Assembly (NCBI RefSeq): GCF_034702125.1
Contig: NC_085857.1
Location: 57,032,926 to 57,096,925 of the forward strand
DNA: 64,000 nucleotides
From: Engraulis encrasicolus
Taxonomy: Eukaryota > Chordata > Actinopteri > Clupeiformes > Engraulidae
Reading direction: 5' to 3'
A program made the position numbers and the translations under genes. Of the stretch, positions 1-11,312 are shown one piece after another. Positions within the stretch are counted from its first letter, which is position 1. Each line of letters starts with the position of its first letter. A model generated the notes under the pieces. That model was not told where the DNA came from, ran no database searches, and saw nothing but the letters and a program-made list of their open reading frames with translations.

Positions 1-326
1 CTGGATCAATTTTAATGGTAAAAAATAGGGATACATATTCAAATATATTCGAATATCGTTTTTAATTTAGAAACGAACTTCGACTATGATTTTTGGGCAA
101 AAGTCAAAGCCCTAATAGGATGTGGACGAGGAGGGTTCCGATAAAGATGTTGCCCCTCTTCCCTATTGATATATCAAATGCGTATAATTAGCATTATAGA
201 TGCACAACAAACCATTAGTTAAACCAATTGTTAACCATTTATGCGGAAGGTTATTGTGAAGTGATACCATTCCTTCTTTACAAATTTGGACACAAAAGCA
301 AATGTGTCACTGATGCGTGTGTGCAG
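1..326. other. non-coding left edge (intron or flank of gene A)
   Basis: I see no exon, RNA gene or recognisable repeat here. If gene A has the same structure as genes B and C, its earlier exons lie before position 1 and this stretch is an intron ending in the acceptor gtgtgcag at 319-326. Confidence 0.4.
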
Positions 327-383
327 GGCTGGTGTGCAGGAGGTGACGGTGCAAGTGTCCTGTCTGCTGCAGCTGTTTGACAG
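327..383 (+). CDS. gene A, exon encoding start of Cys-rich module (5' partial gene)
   Basis: A 57-bp exon between an AG acceptor (325-326) and the donor CAG/GTGACT. It reads with one leading base and two trailing bases and encodes ...VQVSCLLQLFD, then R C at the next junction. The same exon is found on the opposite strand in gene B (21116-21175) and gene C (59175-59234), where it is 60 bp, one codon longer. Conservation of sequence, phase and both splice sites among three copies is the evidence that it is a real exon. The shared Cys-rich module resembles one I recall from fish THAP or transposon-related proteins; function unknown. Confidence 0.7.
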
Positions 384-389
384 GTGACT

Positions 390-390
<1 letters not shown>

Positions 391-451
<61 letters not shown>
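391..451. repeat. (CA)n microsatellite
   Basis: Uninterrupted CA dinucleotide run of about 60 bp, starting just after the splice donor of the gene A exon. Confidence 0.97.
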
Positions 452-453
<2 letters not shown>

Positions 454-1210
454 TGAGAGAGTGAACATACTACAGAGCTTCTGCACAATACAGACATGAA
501 GTAAATGACAATACATTTAACAGACATGACATAATACAGTACAATAACAATGCAATACATGAACTCTCTCATGGACGTGCGGCGTGACAAAAAAGAACAA
601 TGTTCATATGGACGCAAGGAATTGAAGGAGATGGATCCCGAGTGACTGATAGAGTCCCTATGTGTTGATGGTGTGATGAGTGAGTGACCTGTAGTGCAGC
701 CCCTATGCACACAGATGCACAGCAGGGTGCCTAGCCAGGGGGGGTTCCCAGTAGGCCTTGACCTACCTCTGGAGCCGGAAGGTCTGGTTGCTGGGCCAAT
801 CACTGCCTAACCACACACTTGGTGCATGACGGAAATTTACCAAGTCTGTAGGTCAGTGAAAGGGTCTGTAAGTCAGTAGCAGGGGGAGCAGTAGAAGGTG
901 GGGAATGGGGGTCTGGGTGCAGCATCTCTCTCACAAACAATGGGGGATGGGCTGAATGTAGAGAGGTGAGAATAGGACCTTACCCATTAGGTTCCGTGGA
1001 ACTGTTGTAACACAACTAGGCTTCATAAATATTCATGAAACTTGACGGGGGGTCGATGGTGCTGTCTCGCACGCATTTCCATATAACAGGGACTAGAACT
1101 GGGCCGTATGATCAGCTGCTGCAAGTAGCCGGGACAACACCGTGCTTTCACGCCATGGTGAATCTAAGCCCTAATCTAAACAATAGGGCCTATATAGGCC
1201 TAAATATAAC

Positions 1211-1510
1211 CAGCGATCTCCTTCTCTTAAACCTACAGATATGTGTTTGGGCTTGTTGGAAAGCTGAGAATCTTAACTTTTTACGGAACGTTTTTATGTT
1301 CTTTCAATCCAAAGTTATATAACTTTAAGCGGCCGCTGTTTCAAGTGCAAAAATTGCGCTTTCCAACCAGTTTTTTTTATCTCTTGTCATTTTTTTTTTT
1401 TCGAACAGCCAGTGATCTCCTTAACCTAGACCTACAGACATGTGTTAGGGCTTGTTCGAAAGCTGAGATTCTTAGCTTTTTACAGGTTTTTATGTTCTTT
1501 CAATCCACCC
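1211..1510. repeat. degenerate direct repeat, two copies
   Basis: Two copies of a ~100-bp unit (about 1211-1320 and 1408-1505) share the words CCAG(C/T)GATCTCCTT, ACCTACAGA and TTTTTATGTTCTTTCAATCC in the same order. Origin not recognised. Confidence 0.7.
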
Positions 1511-2615
1511 GCTACTTCAAGTAAACAATGGCGTTATTCTCCAGCCGGATAGAGAGGAAATCTTTTTTGTCATGGCTGTGTTCTTTGTTCCCTCGAGTTA
1601 AACCCTACATTTGTAGCCTACGTCCACAACACAAGACCAGTTCTTTCTAAGTTAGCTATTTTCATGGAAAAACACCTGGAACACTTCTGTTTACCACTAC
1701 TACCATTACCTGAAGTGCAAGTCACTGAGTTGGAGCCACTAGTGTATCACGACGGGCATGTCCGTCTTCAGTTTACAGTAGTCTAAAAGATAGGCTAGGC
1801 TACATGCTGAAGCAGACCACCCCACGCCAGCGTCCGCTGTGCTGTGTTGTCTTTTTCATTCTAAATTTTAATTTTTACATTTAATTTGATAACCGCAAAC
1901 TCGCCATCTCTCTGCAGGTTCGTTTATGAAAATATGTGCAATGAAAAGGAAAAGGCTATTTTAGTGTGCCCTATTTTGCATGGTGCGTGTTCTGTATTTC
2001 TCCCGTAAAAAAAGGCTTCTCACAAGGAGGCGGCCTGGAGCTTCCCCACATGGAAATAGCGTGATTTTAAAATAATAATAGGCTAATAATATATTTTAAT
2101 CGGTCGATAGCCGAATGCTGTCAGCACAAAAAACAATTGCTTGGCAACTCCTTGGCCAAGGACTGGAGTTAGGCTACTTTAAAGAACATGATAATTGCTT
2201 GAGCAAATTTTCTATGTGTACTGTAAAAACTGCCGACAGAAAAGCGATGTTGATTTTTAAAGTGCGTGGGTGGGGATAGGTGTTTGCACATGCCGGTAAA
2301 TCCTAACACAGGCAACATGTAGCCTAGTGGAACTAAGCTCCGCACGCCTCGAACCACGTCTTTCGCGATTCTATAATCGCCCCTGTTTGAGCCCTGTTTG
2401 AGCTGATGATGGGTGTGTATGGGTGGGGTAAAAGAAAACGAAACCACGCCCCAGCAGTGCGCAGCCCCGTTCTAACAGGGCTAGTAGAAAAGGCCCTAAT
2501 GAGAGGAGAAAGAGAACTGTCAGTCACTGTGGCTAGGAGGCACACTTCTGAACAGTCTGTCTGTCTGTTTGTGCCCATATGTTATCTGCCTGTTTGTCTA
2601 TTTGTCTATTTATCT

Positions 2616-2932
2616 CGGGTGTTCCCAACCTTTTCCAACTTGGGGCCCACCTGAAATGTTCATACATTTTCGGGGCCCACCTCTGACCCAATAAACAATA
2701 ACAAGTCCGACAGGCGGACAAAGATGCGTCCATCTACGCACTGCCGCCTTGTGTACACATGAGGGAATGACAATTGAAAGAAAAAGTTTCAGACGGACAG
2801 ACAGACCGACCAACCGATCGACTGACAGACCCACACATATTATTTAGATCTTTAGAAAATGATTTCAGGGCTCACTTGGAAAACTGTCACGGCCCACCAG
2901 TAGGCCCTGCTGCCCACAGTTGGAGAATCACT
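2616..2932. mobile_element. hAT-like non-autonomous element (degenerate)
   Basis: The left end GGTGTTCCCAACC and the right end GTTGGAGAATCACTTG are imperfect inverted copies of the common hAT terminus (C)AGTGGTTCCCAACC. The interior repeats 'ggggcccacc'. A clean target duplication is obscured because the flanks are TCTG/TCTA repeats. Confidence 0.5.
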
Positions 2933-3023
2933 TGTCTATCTGTCTGTCTCTCTATCTGTCTCTCTATCTGTCTCTCTATCTGTCTCTCTGTCTGTCTCTC
3001 TGTCTGCCTATCTGTCTGTCTAG

Positions 3024-3171
3024 GTGTTTGTGCTGCAGCACTGGGTCGTGTAGTATCTTGACGCGGCGTGATGGACGTGTTTTCCACGTGACGCAGCAAT
3101 GCTGGGCCTGCCAGGTCACCAGGGAGTGGAACAGCCACACGGCTGACTCAGGTGCAGCCAACAAGCAACAG
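3024..3171 (+). CDS. gene A, Cys-rich module exon (VFHVTQQCWAC)
   Basis: A 148-bp exon with acceptor TAG (3021-3023) and donor CAG/GTAAAA. It reads with one leading base and ends in phase 0. It encodes a paired-cysteine module: CLCC...SC, then VFHVTQQCWACQ and W.SH. The matching exons in B (20390-20522) and C (58306-58438) read VFHVTQQCRTCQ...WASH. The four cysteine pairs and the trailing Trp and His suggest a small zinc-binding fold. That is inference; I know no named domain for it. It can join directly to the next exon at 4418, also phase 0. Confidence 0.75.
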
Positions 3172-3338
3172 GTAAAACCATATTAACAGATAGATAGATA
3201 GATGCATAGACACAGCCTAAGCCAACAGTAACATTTGCAATCATCCTTGTATAAAAAGCATTGAAGAATTGAAGACGAGATACGCTACGTAGAATACGCT
3301 ACTTTTGCATCTTCTATTTTGATGGTCACCATATAAAC

Positions 3339-3571
3339 TAGTGTTTCTCAACGGGGGAACTACAGGCCCCCCAGCGGGCATCAGGAAGCCCTAGGGGGGC
3401 GTTGAGAAGGATACAGCTGATTGGGGGCGGGTTTAAGTTCCCATTGGGGGTATTAGCCTATTGTGTTTTCCAAGGGGGCGTTGGCAGGCTTGTGCTTATA
3501 GTCAAGGGGGCGCTGGGAGGGTTATGATGAGGTCCGCAGGGCGTTTGTTCAAAAAAGGTTGAGAACCACTG
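3339..3571. mobile_element. hAT MITE with 8-bp target duplication
   Basis: A 233-bp element bounded by TAGTGTTTCTCAACG on the left and GGTTGAGAACCACTG on the right, flanked by the direct repeat ATATAAAC (3331-3338 and 3572-3579). The 8-bp duplication and the termini are typical of the hAT superfamily. The interior is G-rich ('gggggcg' motifs). A decayed relative lies at 36330-36525. Confidence 0.88.
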
Positions 3572-3579
3572 ATATAAAC

Positions 3580-4417
3580 GTTGCCTTAGTAACCTCACTC
3601 TCGCCAGGTGCACGCAAGAGGAAGCTGTCTGAAAGGGATGTTGGGGTGCTGCTAACCAGGGCTGTATCCAAAAAACATGACCACAGCTGTCCAAATGTGC
3701 ACCTGAACTCCACCAGAACGGTCCATCAGGAGCTCAACATTCCTTTCAGACAGCTTCCTCTTGCGTCCACAGTTGGATGTGGGTCATCCTTCTTGGTGGT
3801 ATGCAGACATTACCTTGGATACCGTGACTCTTGATACATTACAAAGACTTGCTGTCTTGGTCAAAGATGCACCAGCAACACACGTACCAATAATTTCTCC
3901 TTTTTTGAACTCTGACATGTCACCCATAATGTTGTGTGCATTGCAATATTTTGAGCAAAATTGCTTCTACCCTGTAAATCGAACCTTCACACTCGTACTG
4001 GCACAATGTGCAATTAATGAAGACTGGCCACCAGGGTGGTCCAATTTATCCATGAAACTTCCCATACTAAAATGACAGGTGTTTCAGTATAATTTTACAC
4101 CCCCTGTATTTACAAAATGTCATATTTGACACATTTTTCAATGACATTAAATGTATTTTCTGATTCTAATATGATGTGATGTCACCCCACCCCCAACTTT
4201 TTACTTGATATACTGTCACATGTGCTCCATAGAATGTCTACATTTCCTTTTACACCCCCTGTACACAGCACCAGACAAACGAGTAACTTAACACTTGACT
4301 TGACGCCGCCAGTATTATGACATATTATGTCATGACTTATTATGATGCGTATGACGACGGCAGTAAAATAAAGTGTAAACAACGAATGAACTAACACAAG
4401 ACTTTTCTGTCATTCAG
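3580..4417. other. gene A intron remainder: old repeat with hairpin
   Basis: This holds the remains of an interspersed element of unknown class. At 3613-3638 and 3743-3768 there is a near-perfect ~24-bp inverted repeat (GCAAGAGGAAGCTGTCTGAA and its complement). The motif TTTTACACCCCCTGTA occurs twice (about 4094 and 4250). No intact frame is present. Confidence 0.45.
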
Positions 4418-6181
4418 GCTCCGGGAGACAAGAAGAAAAATGAAGAAAAGGAGCTGGAGGTTAAGGATGAAGAAAATGAGCTGAAGGTTCAGGAGGAGGA
4501 AGAGAAAGTGGCCCCAGAAGGAGAACAACGAGAGGAGGAAGTGGAGGTGGAAATAAGGGAGGAGGTGGAGGAGATGGAGGAGGTGGAGGAGATGAACCAG
4601 GAGGAGGAACAGAAAGTGGCCCCAGAAGGAGAACAACGAGAGGAGGAAGTGGAGGTGGAAATAAGGGAGGAGGTGGAGGAGATGGAGGAGGTGGAGGAGA
4701 TGAACCAGGAGGAGGAACAGAAGGAGGAAGAAATCAAGCAGGTGGAGGATGAAGCCAGTCAGGAAGAGGAGGGAGATTATGATAGTGAAGAAGAGGAGGA
4801 GGAAGGGCCAGGATGGGGAAAGAGGAAGAGGACGGACAGTGATGAAGATTGGTCTCCAGGCAGGAGGAAAATCAGTGTTCAACGAGAGCCTACAGATCAA
4901 GGCGACGGGTCCCATGACGACGACGACGACGATGATGATGAGGATGAGGATGATGATTATGATGAAGACAATGATCGATGTGGTCGTGGTGGTGGTGGTG
5001 GTGGTGGTGGTGAAGATGGGTCTGGGTTGGTGTGGTGTGGAGAGTGCAGGGTGAAGGCCAGACGCAATTGCCACAGAAACAAACACCCTCTGTACTACTG
5101 CTGCTACTGCTGCGGCCACACGGAACCCCGCCAGGATTCCAAACACACAGGTGTAACGGAAACGGAAGTTCACCAAGACTCTAATCACACAGAATCAGAA
5201 CCTCACCAAGACTCTAATCATACAGATGTCATGGATATGGAACCTCACAGGGACTCCAATCACACAGAATCGGAACCTCACCAGGACTCTGATCACACAG
5301 GTCTCGTGCTAACGGAACCTCTCCGAGATTCCGACTGCGCAGGCGGCATGGTAACAGGACCTCCCAAAGATTATAACTGCACGGGCATCATGGTGACAGA
5401 ACCTCCCAGACATTCCGAGTCCGTCAGCATTCCACCGTTTGCCGTCTACTTCCGCGACCCCTACAGGCTGCAGGCCCACATGGAACAGTGGCATCGCGAT
5501 GTCAACAAGGTGACCCGCGGACGACGGGAGCTCTGCCCGCTCTGCGGCGAGTTCTTCATGAACCGGGACGGTGCCACGACACACGACTGCCAGACTCCGA
5601 AACCGTTCGCCTGTGTGATCTGTGAGAAACGTTTCGCCTCTGAGGGAGGACTACGTTATCACATGCCAGTCCACGGCGACAGCCACAGATTTTTCTGTCG
5701 TTTCTGCCTCAAGAAGTTCCGGCACAAAAGCGATAAATGCAGACATGAGGAGAGCCATCAGTCGGAGAAACTGAAGTACTACTGCCCCCAATGCCCCGAG
5801 CGCTTTGCAGACATCAAGAGTCGAAGTGCTCACAGGAAAAAAGAGCACGATGTTTACAAGCGTTTTGTTTGTGAGACCTGCGGTAGGGGATTTGGCACCG
5901 AGACGGCGCTCCGGAGGCACGAACTAGTTCATACGGGAAAGAAGCCATTCACGTGTGAAGTGTGCAATCGCTCGTTCAACCAAGGTGGCCACCTGAAGTC
6001 ACACATGCGCATGCACACAGGAGAGAGACCCTTCAAGTGTCCGCAGTGTGAGAGGAGCTTCAACCACAACGTCAGCCTCAAGAACCACCTCCAGCGACAC
6101 CACGGAGCCAAGACTGGCCCAGCTCAACAGGACCAAGAGTGCGCAAATTCTAAAACTGCCCCAAGTTCCGGAACCTCTTAG
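4418..6181 (+). CDS. gene A, terminal exon: acidic + C2H2 zinc-finger protein
   Basis: A large 3' exon of 587 codons plus TAG. The acceptor is cattcag (4411-4417) and the exon begins in phase 0, so it joins the exon at 3024. In order it encodes a Lys/Glu segment with a perfect 36-residue tandem duplication; an Asp run followed by a Gly run (about 4915-5015); a Cys-rich patch (CGECR, CCYCCGH); a repeated EPHQDSNHT-type segment (about 5140-5420); and then fingers from about 5530 to 6110. The fingers are one degenerate C2HC type followed by six C2H2 types, the last three linked by TGKKPF and TGERPF. The last two fingers are almost identical to those of genes B and C, which suggests recent duplication or gene conversion. 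Genes B and C spread the same regions over five exons, while here they sit in one. The protein is probably a nuclear DNA-binding regulator, with no known target. Confidence 0.85.
   Translation, partial: APGDKKKNEEKELEVKDEENELKVQEEEEKVAPEGEQREEEVEVEIREEVEEMEEVEEMNQEEEQKVAPEGEQREEEVEVEIREEVEEMEEVEEMNQEEEQKEEEIKQVEDEASQEEEGDYDSEEEEEEGPGWGKRKRTDSDEDWSPGRRKISVQREPTDQGDGSHDDDDDDDDEDEDDDYDEDNDRCGRGGGGGGGGEDGSGLVWCGECRVKARRNCHRNKHPLYYCCYCCGHTEPRQDSKHTGVTETEVHQDSNHTESEPHQDSNHTDVMDMEPHRDSNHTESEPHQDSDHTGLVLTEPLRDSDCAGGMVTGPPKDYNCTGIMVTEPPRHSESVSIPPFAVYFRDPYRLQAHMEQWHRDVNKVTRGRRELCPLCGEFFMNRDGATTHDCQTPKPFACVICEKRFASEGGLRYHMPVHGDSHRFFCRFCLKKFRHKSDKCRHEESHQSEKLKYYCPQCPERFADIKSRSAHRKKEHDVYKRFVCETCGRGFGTETALRRHELVHTGKKPFTCEVCNRSFNQGGHLKSHMRMHTGERPFKCPQCERSFNHNVSLKNHLQRHHGAKTGPAQQDQECANSKTAPSSGTS
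4508..4722 (+). repeat. perfect 108-bp coding tandem duplication
   Basis: The unit starting at 4508 (GTGGCCCCAGAAGGAGAACA...) is repeated without change from 4616. It is 108 bp, exactly 36 codons, so the frame is kept. Confidence 0.95.
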
Positions 6182-7385
6182 TAGACTTTACGGAACAGCC
6201 GAGAGAGGAAACTAGCTTGGTCTTCTAGAATTATATGATAAAAGACTTATTATGACCTTTTATGATAAAATGTTTTGGAAAGTTTTGCCCAGTGTTCCAG
6301 AACAACTGAATAGATTTTGCTCAACAGGTCGGAGAGGGCACCAGTGATTACTGACCTACATGTTCTAGAACTGATGGAACTGAAAAATGTTTAAGGTTCC
6401 GTAATGTTCTGCCCAAAGTTCTGGGATATCCCTGCCTGAGTGCCTTGAGTGGACACTAATCATAACTCCTAGAAGAAAATAGTAAAAGTTTCTGGAATGT
6501 TCTGCCCAATGTTACGGAACATCTGAATAGACTTTGCCAAGTAGGCCTGAAAATATACCTCAGCCAAAACACTCATCAAATGTAAACACCTACCTCTCAG
6601 CCAAAACACTCAGCCGCAGCAAGAATCTGAAGGTCATCTTAAAATTTGCATAGAAGCTTCCATTTCCATGGTTTGGATAGCTCAATCTTGGTCTCATCAG
6701 TCCAAAAATTGTTCCAGGACTTCTCTCGACCTGCAGATTTGAACTGTTGCTGATGAGTGTTTTGCACTAGTTCTTCAGAAGAGTAAGAGTATGCACATAC
6801 CACCTCTCCGAGGCCAAGTGCAGGACAATGACTTATCTAACAGTGGAAAGAGTAGAAGTCTGCACACTGTAGGTCCGTTTTGTTGGGTCAAAACGTTGTA
6901 CCTGAATACATTTGCAAAACGGAGCTACAGTGTGCATACTTCTACTCTTTCCATTGTTTTGCATTATTAGTTATCTCTGCCAAGGAGGTTGTGTTTTCAG
7001 TCGCATTAGTTTGTCTGTCTGTCTCACAAAGTTATGCACAGATTTTGATGAAACTTTGTGGAGTTATTGCCAATGAGACGGGACAATTGAAAAAAAATTG
7101 GTGATCTGGATCAAAATCCAGATCCAGGATTTTTTTTGACAAGATTCTGCGTCCATGTCCAACCTGTTTCAACACGTTTCCTGAACTGAAAATAAATGTG
7201 TGGGTTCAAACAAAGAGTATTATATATTCCAATTTGTTTCACACATCAACAAGAGTATTATTATTAAAAGATAGATCATTAGAAATTTACCCGGAAATAA
7301 ATGCTGACATTTTGAACTGTCGTCTCATATTCATCTTTTAGTCTTATAGATAAGCTTCCCGTTTACAAACATTCACGCTGTGCGG
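6182..7385. other. gene A 3' flank / UTR, no further gene
   Basis: The first ~400 bp repeat a diverged unit with GTTCTAGAAC, TTCCGGAAC-like and GAATAGACTTTGC words, the same kind of 3' repeat seen after genes B and C. Further on, a 30-bp inverted repeat at 6843-6872 and 6925-6956 (GGAAAGAGTAGAAGT and its complement) marks an old repeat. A CCAAGGAGGTT-type interspersed repeat lies at 6975-7140. Confidence 0.5.
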
Positions 7386-7864
7386 TAGGGGTGGAACTGT
7401 TCACAAAATTCACGGTTCGGTTCATATCACGGTATCAAGGTCACGGTTTCCGGTTCTCTACGGTTCTTTTTTTTTTTTTTAGTTCATTATAAATGGTGCA
7501 CGGGGAATATTAAACCATATTTATATAACTGCAATTATAAAGTGATGATGCGCAAGTTGATGTGTGCTGTCTGATCCTTCCAAATGCCCTCTTTCAAGTG
7601 ATCAGACTTATCACTAAATATCCTACATATGGTTTGTATAGGCTTATAATGTGAAAATGTTGTGATTTTAATTGTCATACTCTGATTGGTCTTATATGCT
7701 AATGTGTTAATCAGAGAGACCGGATAAGATACTCCTAGAATGTCTGCTTTACATATTTTTCTGAGCAGTACATGAATTGCGGTTTGCCAAGGACTGCATT
7801 TCATGGTTCGGTATGGTGTGTGAATTGTACGGTTTCGGTTTTGGTGCGGTTTTTACCATCCCTA
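7386..7864. mobile_element. hAT MITE with perfect 8-bp target duplication
   Basis: A 479-bp element starting TAGGGGTGG and ending CCATCCCTA, flanked on both sides by CTGTGCGG (7378-7385 and 7865-7872). Inside, ACGGTTCGGTTC-type words occur near both ends in opposite orientation. It has no coding capacity. Confidence 0.88.
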
Positions 7865-8273
7865 CTGTGCGGAGGGGCAAAGTGCTAAGCAGCCAACCAT
7901 GTTGGCTTATTTTTACGAGAGACCGCAGTTTCCAAACAATCGGAGGGAGTTTGCAGAGGGACCCCCAGCTGCGCATGCAGACAATAATGTTAGTAAACGG
8001 GAAACCTACTGTATATACCCAAAGGTATTCATCAACGTTTCAGGCTGGTGGTATGATAGTGTTAAGATATTTTCTTGGCACAATTTGGACCCCTTAGTAC
8101 CAAGTTGTCTTTGTTGGGATGCCGTAGCCTAGGCCTACCTGAATATTGTTGCAGGCAGTTGTGGCAGTTCTTAAGGCAACAGGCCGGTCCAACCCAGCAC
8201 TAGAGAATTGTACCTAATAAAGTGGCCGATGAGTGTACTGTATCCCCAAAGGTATATACAGGTACTGGTCATA

Positions 8274-9679
8274 TACAAACCCCAACTCCAGTGAAGTTGG
8301 GACGTTTGGTAAAGTGAGAATAAAATCAAAATGCTATAATTTTCAAAACATTCAATACACTCCATAGATAGAGAATAGTGAAAAGACAACATATCAAGTG
8401 TTAAAACCGAGAAAAAATATTGTTTTAGGGAAATACTCATTTCTAGCTTGATAACAGCAACATGTCTCAAATAAGTTGGGATGGGGATCAGTGAAATGTT
8501 ATAAACATCCAAATAAGATAAAACAACAAGGAAGAACATTTCAAAATGAATTGTACTGATGAACAATTTGAATGTCCAGGTATAAGACAATCACAGAGAT
8601 GCTGAGTCACTCAGAATTAAAGATGCAGAGGGAACAATTACCATAGTTATTACATAAAGTTTTGAATTCCCTTGATTTACCGTGATTGAGTGTATATAAG
8701 ACATATTTTTGTCATTAAAATCATTGTATAGGTTCATGACATCATGAAATATGTATTGGCTGTAGTCTCACTCTAGAACTCGCTAGTGAAAACTTGACCA
8801 TATTAAGGACGCTTCATGTGTGCAAATGATAGAGGTTTAACATTCCCATATCCACCTGAGCTCACTTGAAATAGACCCAGAAGACATGGGAAACTGTCCT
8901 TTGCTTGCAGCAGTTGCAAAAGTCAATTCATTTTGAAAATAAGAGTCTTGCACATATTGTGCTACAGTGAAAATTGACCATGCAACTTGTGTTAGTGCTA
9001 ACTTCAAAAGTCAGCCTCCATGATAGTATGGGGGTGCAGTAGTACATTTGTTAAACTGTTCTAATTCACCTGTAGAATTGAATACAGTACTGAATGAAAT
9101 AAATGGGTTTTAAACAGCATGAAAAGCCACTCGTGCAATATATTTTTAAGGGAGATCTTCGATTACTGCCACATAGTAAGGACAAATTGTATTCTCTACT
9201 ATGTTTTAACAGTTTAACTCCAACATAAGGACCAGCAGGACATAAAATGACAGGCTTTTGGTCAAGACCTGTCACACTGTAAGCACTACAGAAAGGAAAA
9301 CATTGCAAAACATGGCAAGGAATACACCTACCATTTAAGCTGTTGAAATCATGTCCAAGATAGGAATCAACACTGTTTTTATATAAAATCATCTCATCGG
9401 TTAATGCTATTAACTGTTAAGTGTTGTCTTTTGTTTTGTTTTAGTCTTCCTCGACATTTGCTGCCTTTCATTGTCCCGGTCCCAACTCTTTTGAGGCACG
9501 TTGGATTTACATATTCATTAATCCCCCAAAACACTAATTTTGGTCAGTTTTGATGGCTGATATGTTTTCTTTGTACCGTTCTCCAACTAATGTCAGAACC
9601 AGACTTCTGAAAATGGCAGTATTTTGTTATTATTCACAATTAACCTTGCGTCCCAACTTCTATGGAGATGGGGTTTGTA
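8274..9679. mobile_element. non-autonomous DNA transposon, ~1.4 kb
   Basis: Inverted ends: TACAAACCCCAACTCC...AAGTTGGGACG on the left and CGTCCCAACTTCTATGGAGATGGGGTTTGTA on the right. The terminus TACAAACCCC...GTTGGGAC is one I recall from widespread fish repeats. The target duplication cannot be fixed (AT or TA). No transposase frame is visible. Confidence 0.75.
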
Positions 9680-10990
9680 ATTAGAATATCATGAAAAAGT
9701 GTATCTATTTCCATAATTCCATCAATAATGTTTAGATTTCATGGCTTGTAGATGCATTGCCCACATTTTGAAGTATTCCAATCATTCAATAGTTTTTTTG
9801 TTTGTTTTTTTAAAAAACATTTTGGCCTTCCAGCTCTAAAAAACATGAATTGAGGAATTCACATTATTAGAATATTATAATAAAATCACCATTTTCTTCA
9901 TTTAAAAAAAATAAAAATTAATTTAAAAATTCCCTTTAAAAAAAAAAAGATTCCCTTCGCATTTTCCTTCTGTAGTAAATACAACCTATAGAGAAAACCA
10001 AGAGTGCTTGAAAGAAAGAGGGATCAAAAGCCTAGTCGAGTTGTTGTAGTTAACTTGGCTTTGGGAGCAATAAAACATCTTCAGAGAAGGGACAGTTGGG
10101 ATGAGTTTACTTTGCTTTGTTTTACAGTTGTATAATATTGAGTTAGGCGACATCGGGCTGCATATAGAAATTAATGTGTAATGAATGTGAATATAGACAT
10201 AAATGTGTAATATGTTGTTCAGCCCTTTTACTGGGAGAATTTTTTAAAAACTGGCCCTGTGACCAGTACCCCTCATGTAGAATGTGTACGCCTATGTATG
10301 TGGTGGTAAAAGCATAGCCTACTCTATTAGACCCTTTTTGTCTGTGCGTTAACAATTTCACAGTGCTCCTAATACTTATGCTCTTTTTTTTTCATTGCAT
10401 AGACCCCTGCATTTGGGACGAACGAAAAATGTGTTGCAAACAGAAATTATTCACTGTACTGCATTTTTTAATATATACATGACAATGTACTACTATACTT
10501 GTCATGGGTAAAATCTTATGTAATTTCTCAAAACATAAATGGCTGAAATGTAGGCCTATAGTTTCCCTGGCACCAAAGCGTTTACAACCGTTTTTAAAAA
10601 ATACTCCCCTGTGCATTTAAAGAAACTGATAATACAGCTGACTTGACTTGACATACGCATATAACTGATTCTATTATATTTCATTGCTGATTTGACTATT
10701 TCATATCCTACGACAACTCAGAAACCTCAAAGACCTCAAAACATTAGTGGTCAAAATGTTTTATATTTCAGAGGACAGAGTCAGAACAGAGACAGCAGTA
10801 AAGGGGTTTTTAGAAAATCAACTGTCCACAGCAGTTTCACAGAAGTTTCAGCCTGTTTCAGTGAAAATAAAACAACTAAAGGCCATTTATAGTATACATG
10901 TATTGTATAACAGGTTCTTACTAATAGTTAAAAACAACTAAAGGCCATTTATAGCATATAGTATGCTTATAGAATAACTATAACAGTCAT
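9680..10990. other. AT-rich intergenic sequence, no gene seen
   Basis: Contains the words TTAGAATATCATGAAAAAGT (9682) and ATTATTAGAATATTATAAT (9864) of an old interspersed repeat, poly-A/T tracts around 9900-9950, and a short direct duplication of 'acaactaaaggccatttata' (10870 and 10935). No supported coding sequence. Confidence 0.5.
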
Positions 10991-11312
10991 GGGTGAGCGG
11001 TTAGGGCGTCAGACTTGCATCCCAGAGGTTGCCGGTTCGACTCCCAACCCGCCAGGTTTGTGGGGGGAGTAATCAACCAGTGCTCTCCCCCATCCTCCTC
11101 CATGACTGAGGTACCCTGAGCATGGTACCGTCCCACCGCACTGCTCCCCATGGGGCGCCACTGAGGGCTGCCCCCTTGCACGGGTGAGGCATAAATGCAA
11201 TTTCATTGTGTGCAGTGTTCACTTGTGTGCTGTGGAGTGCTGTGTCACAATGACAATGGGAGTTGGAGTTTCCCCATGGGCTTTCACTTCACTTTCACTT
11301 TTCACTTTCACT
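10991..11312 (+). mobile_element. tRNA-derived SINE
   Basis: The head GGGTGAGCGGTTAGGGC...GGTTCGACTCC has the spacing of RNA polymerase III A and B boxes; the B-box consensus is GGTTCGANNCC. A unique body follows and the tail is a CACTTT-type short repeat at 11285-11312. A truncated antisense copy of the body lies at 35975-36085. Confidence 0.8.

Larger units (their letters stand above)
384..3023 (+). other. gene A intron with several repeats
   Basis: A 2.6-kb intron; the equivalent introns in genes B and C are about 0.6-0.7 kb. It contains a CA repeat, a degenerate ~200-bp direct duplication, an hAT-like MITE and a TCTG/TCTC microsatellite just before the acceptor. I see no other exon in it. 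Confidence 0.5.

Noticed and set aside
231..803. 190-codon open frame on the - strand containing a long VCVCVC run
   Set aside because: It is a translation of the (CA)n repeat and crosses the real gene A exon on the opposite strand. No splice or domain evidence.
4391..5188. 265-codon - strand frame rich in Leu/Phe/Ile
   Set aside because: It is the antisense of the Glu/Asp-rich coding exon of gene A. Low-complexity purine DNA gives open frames on both strands.
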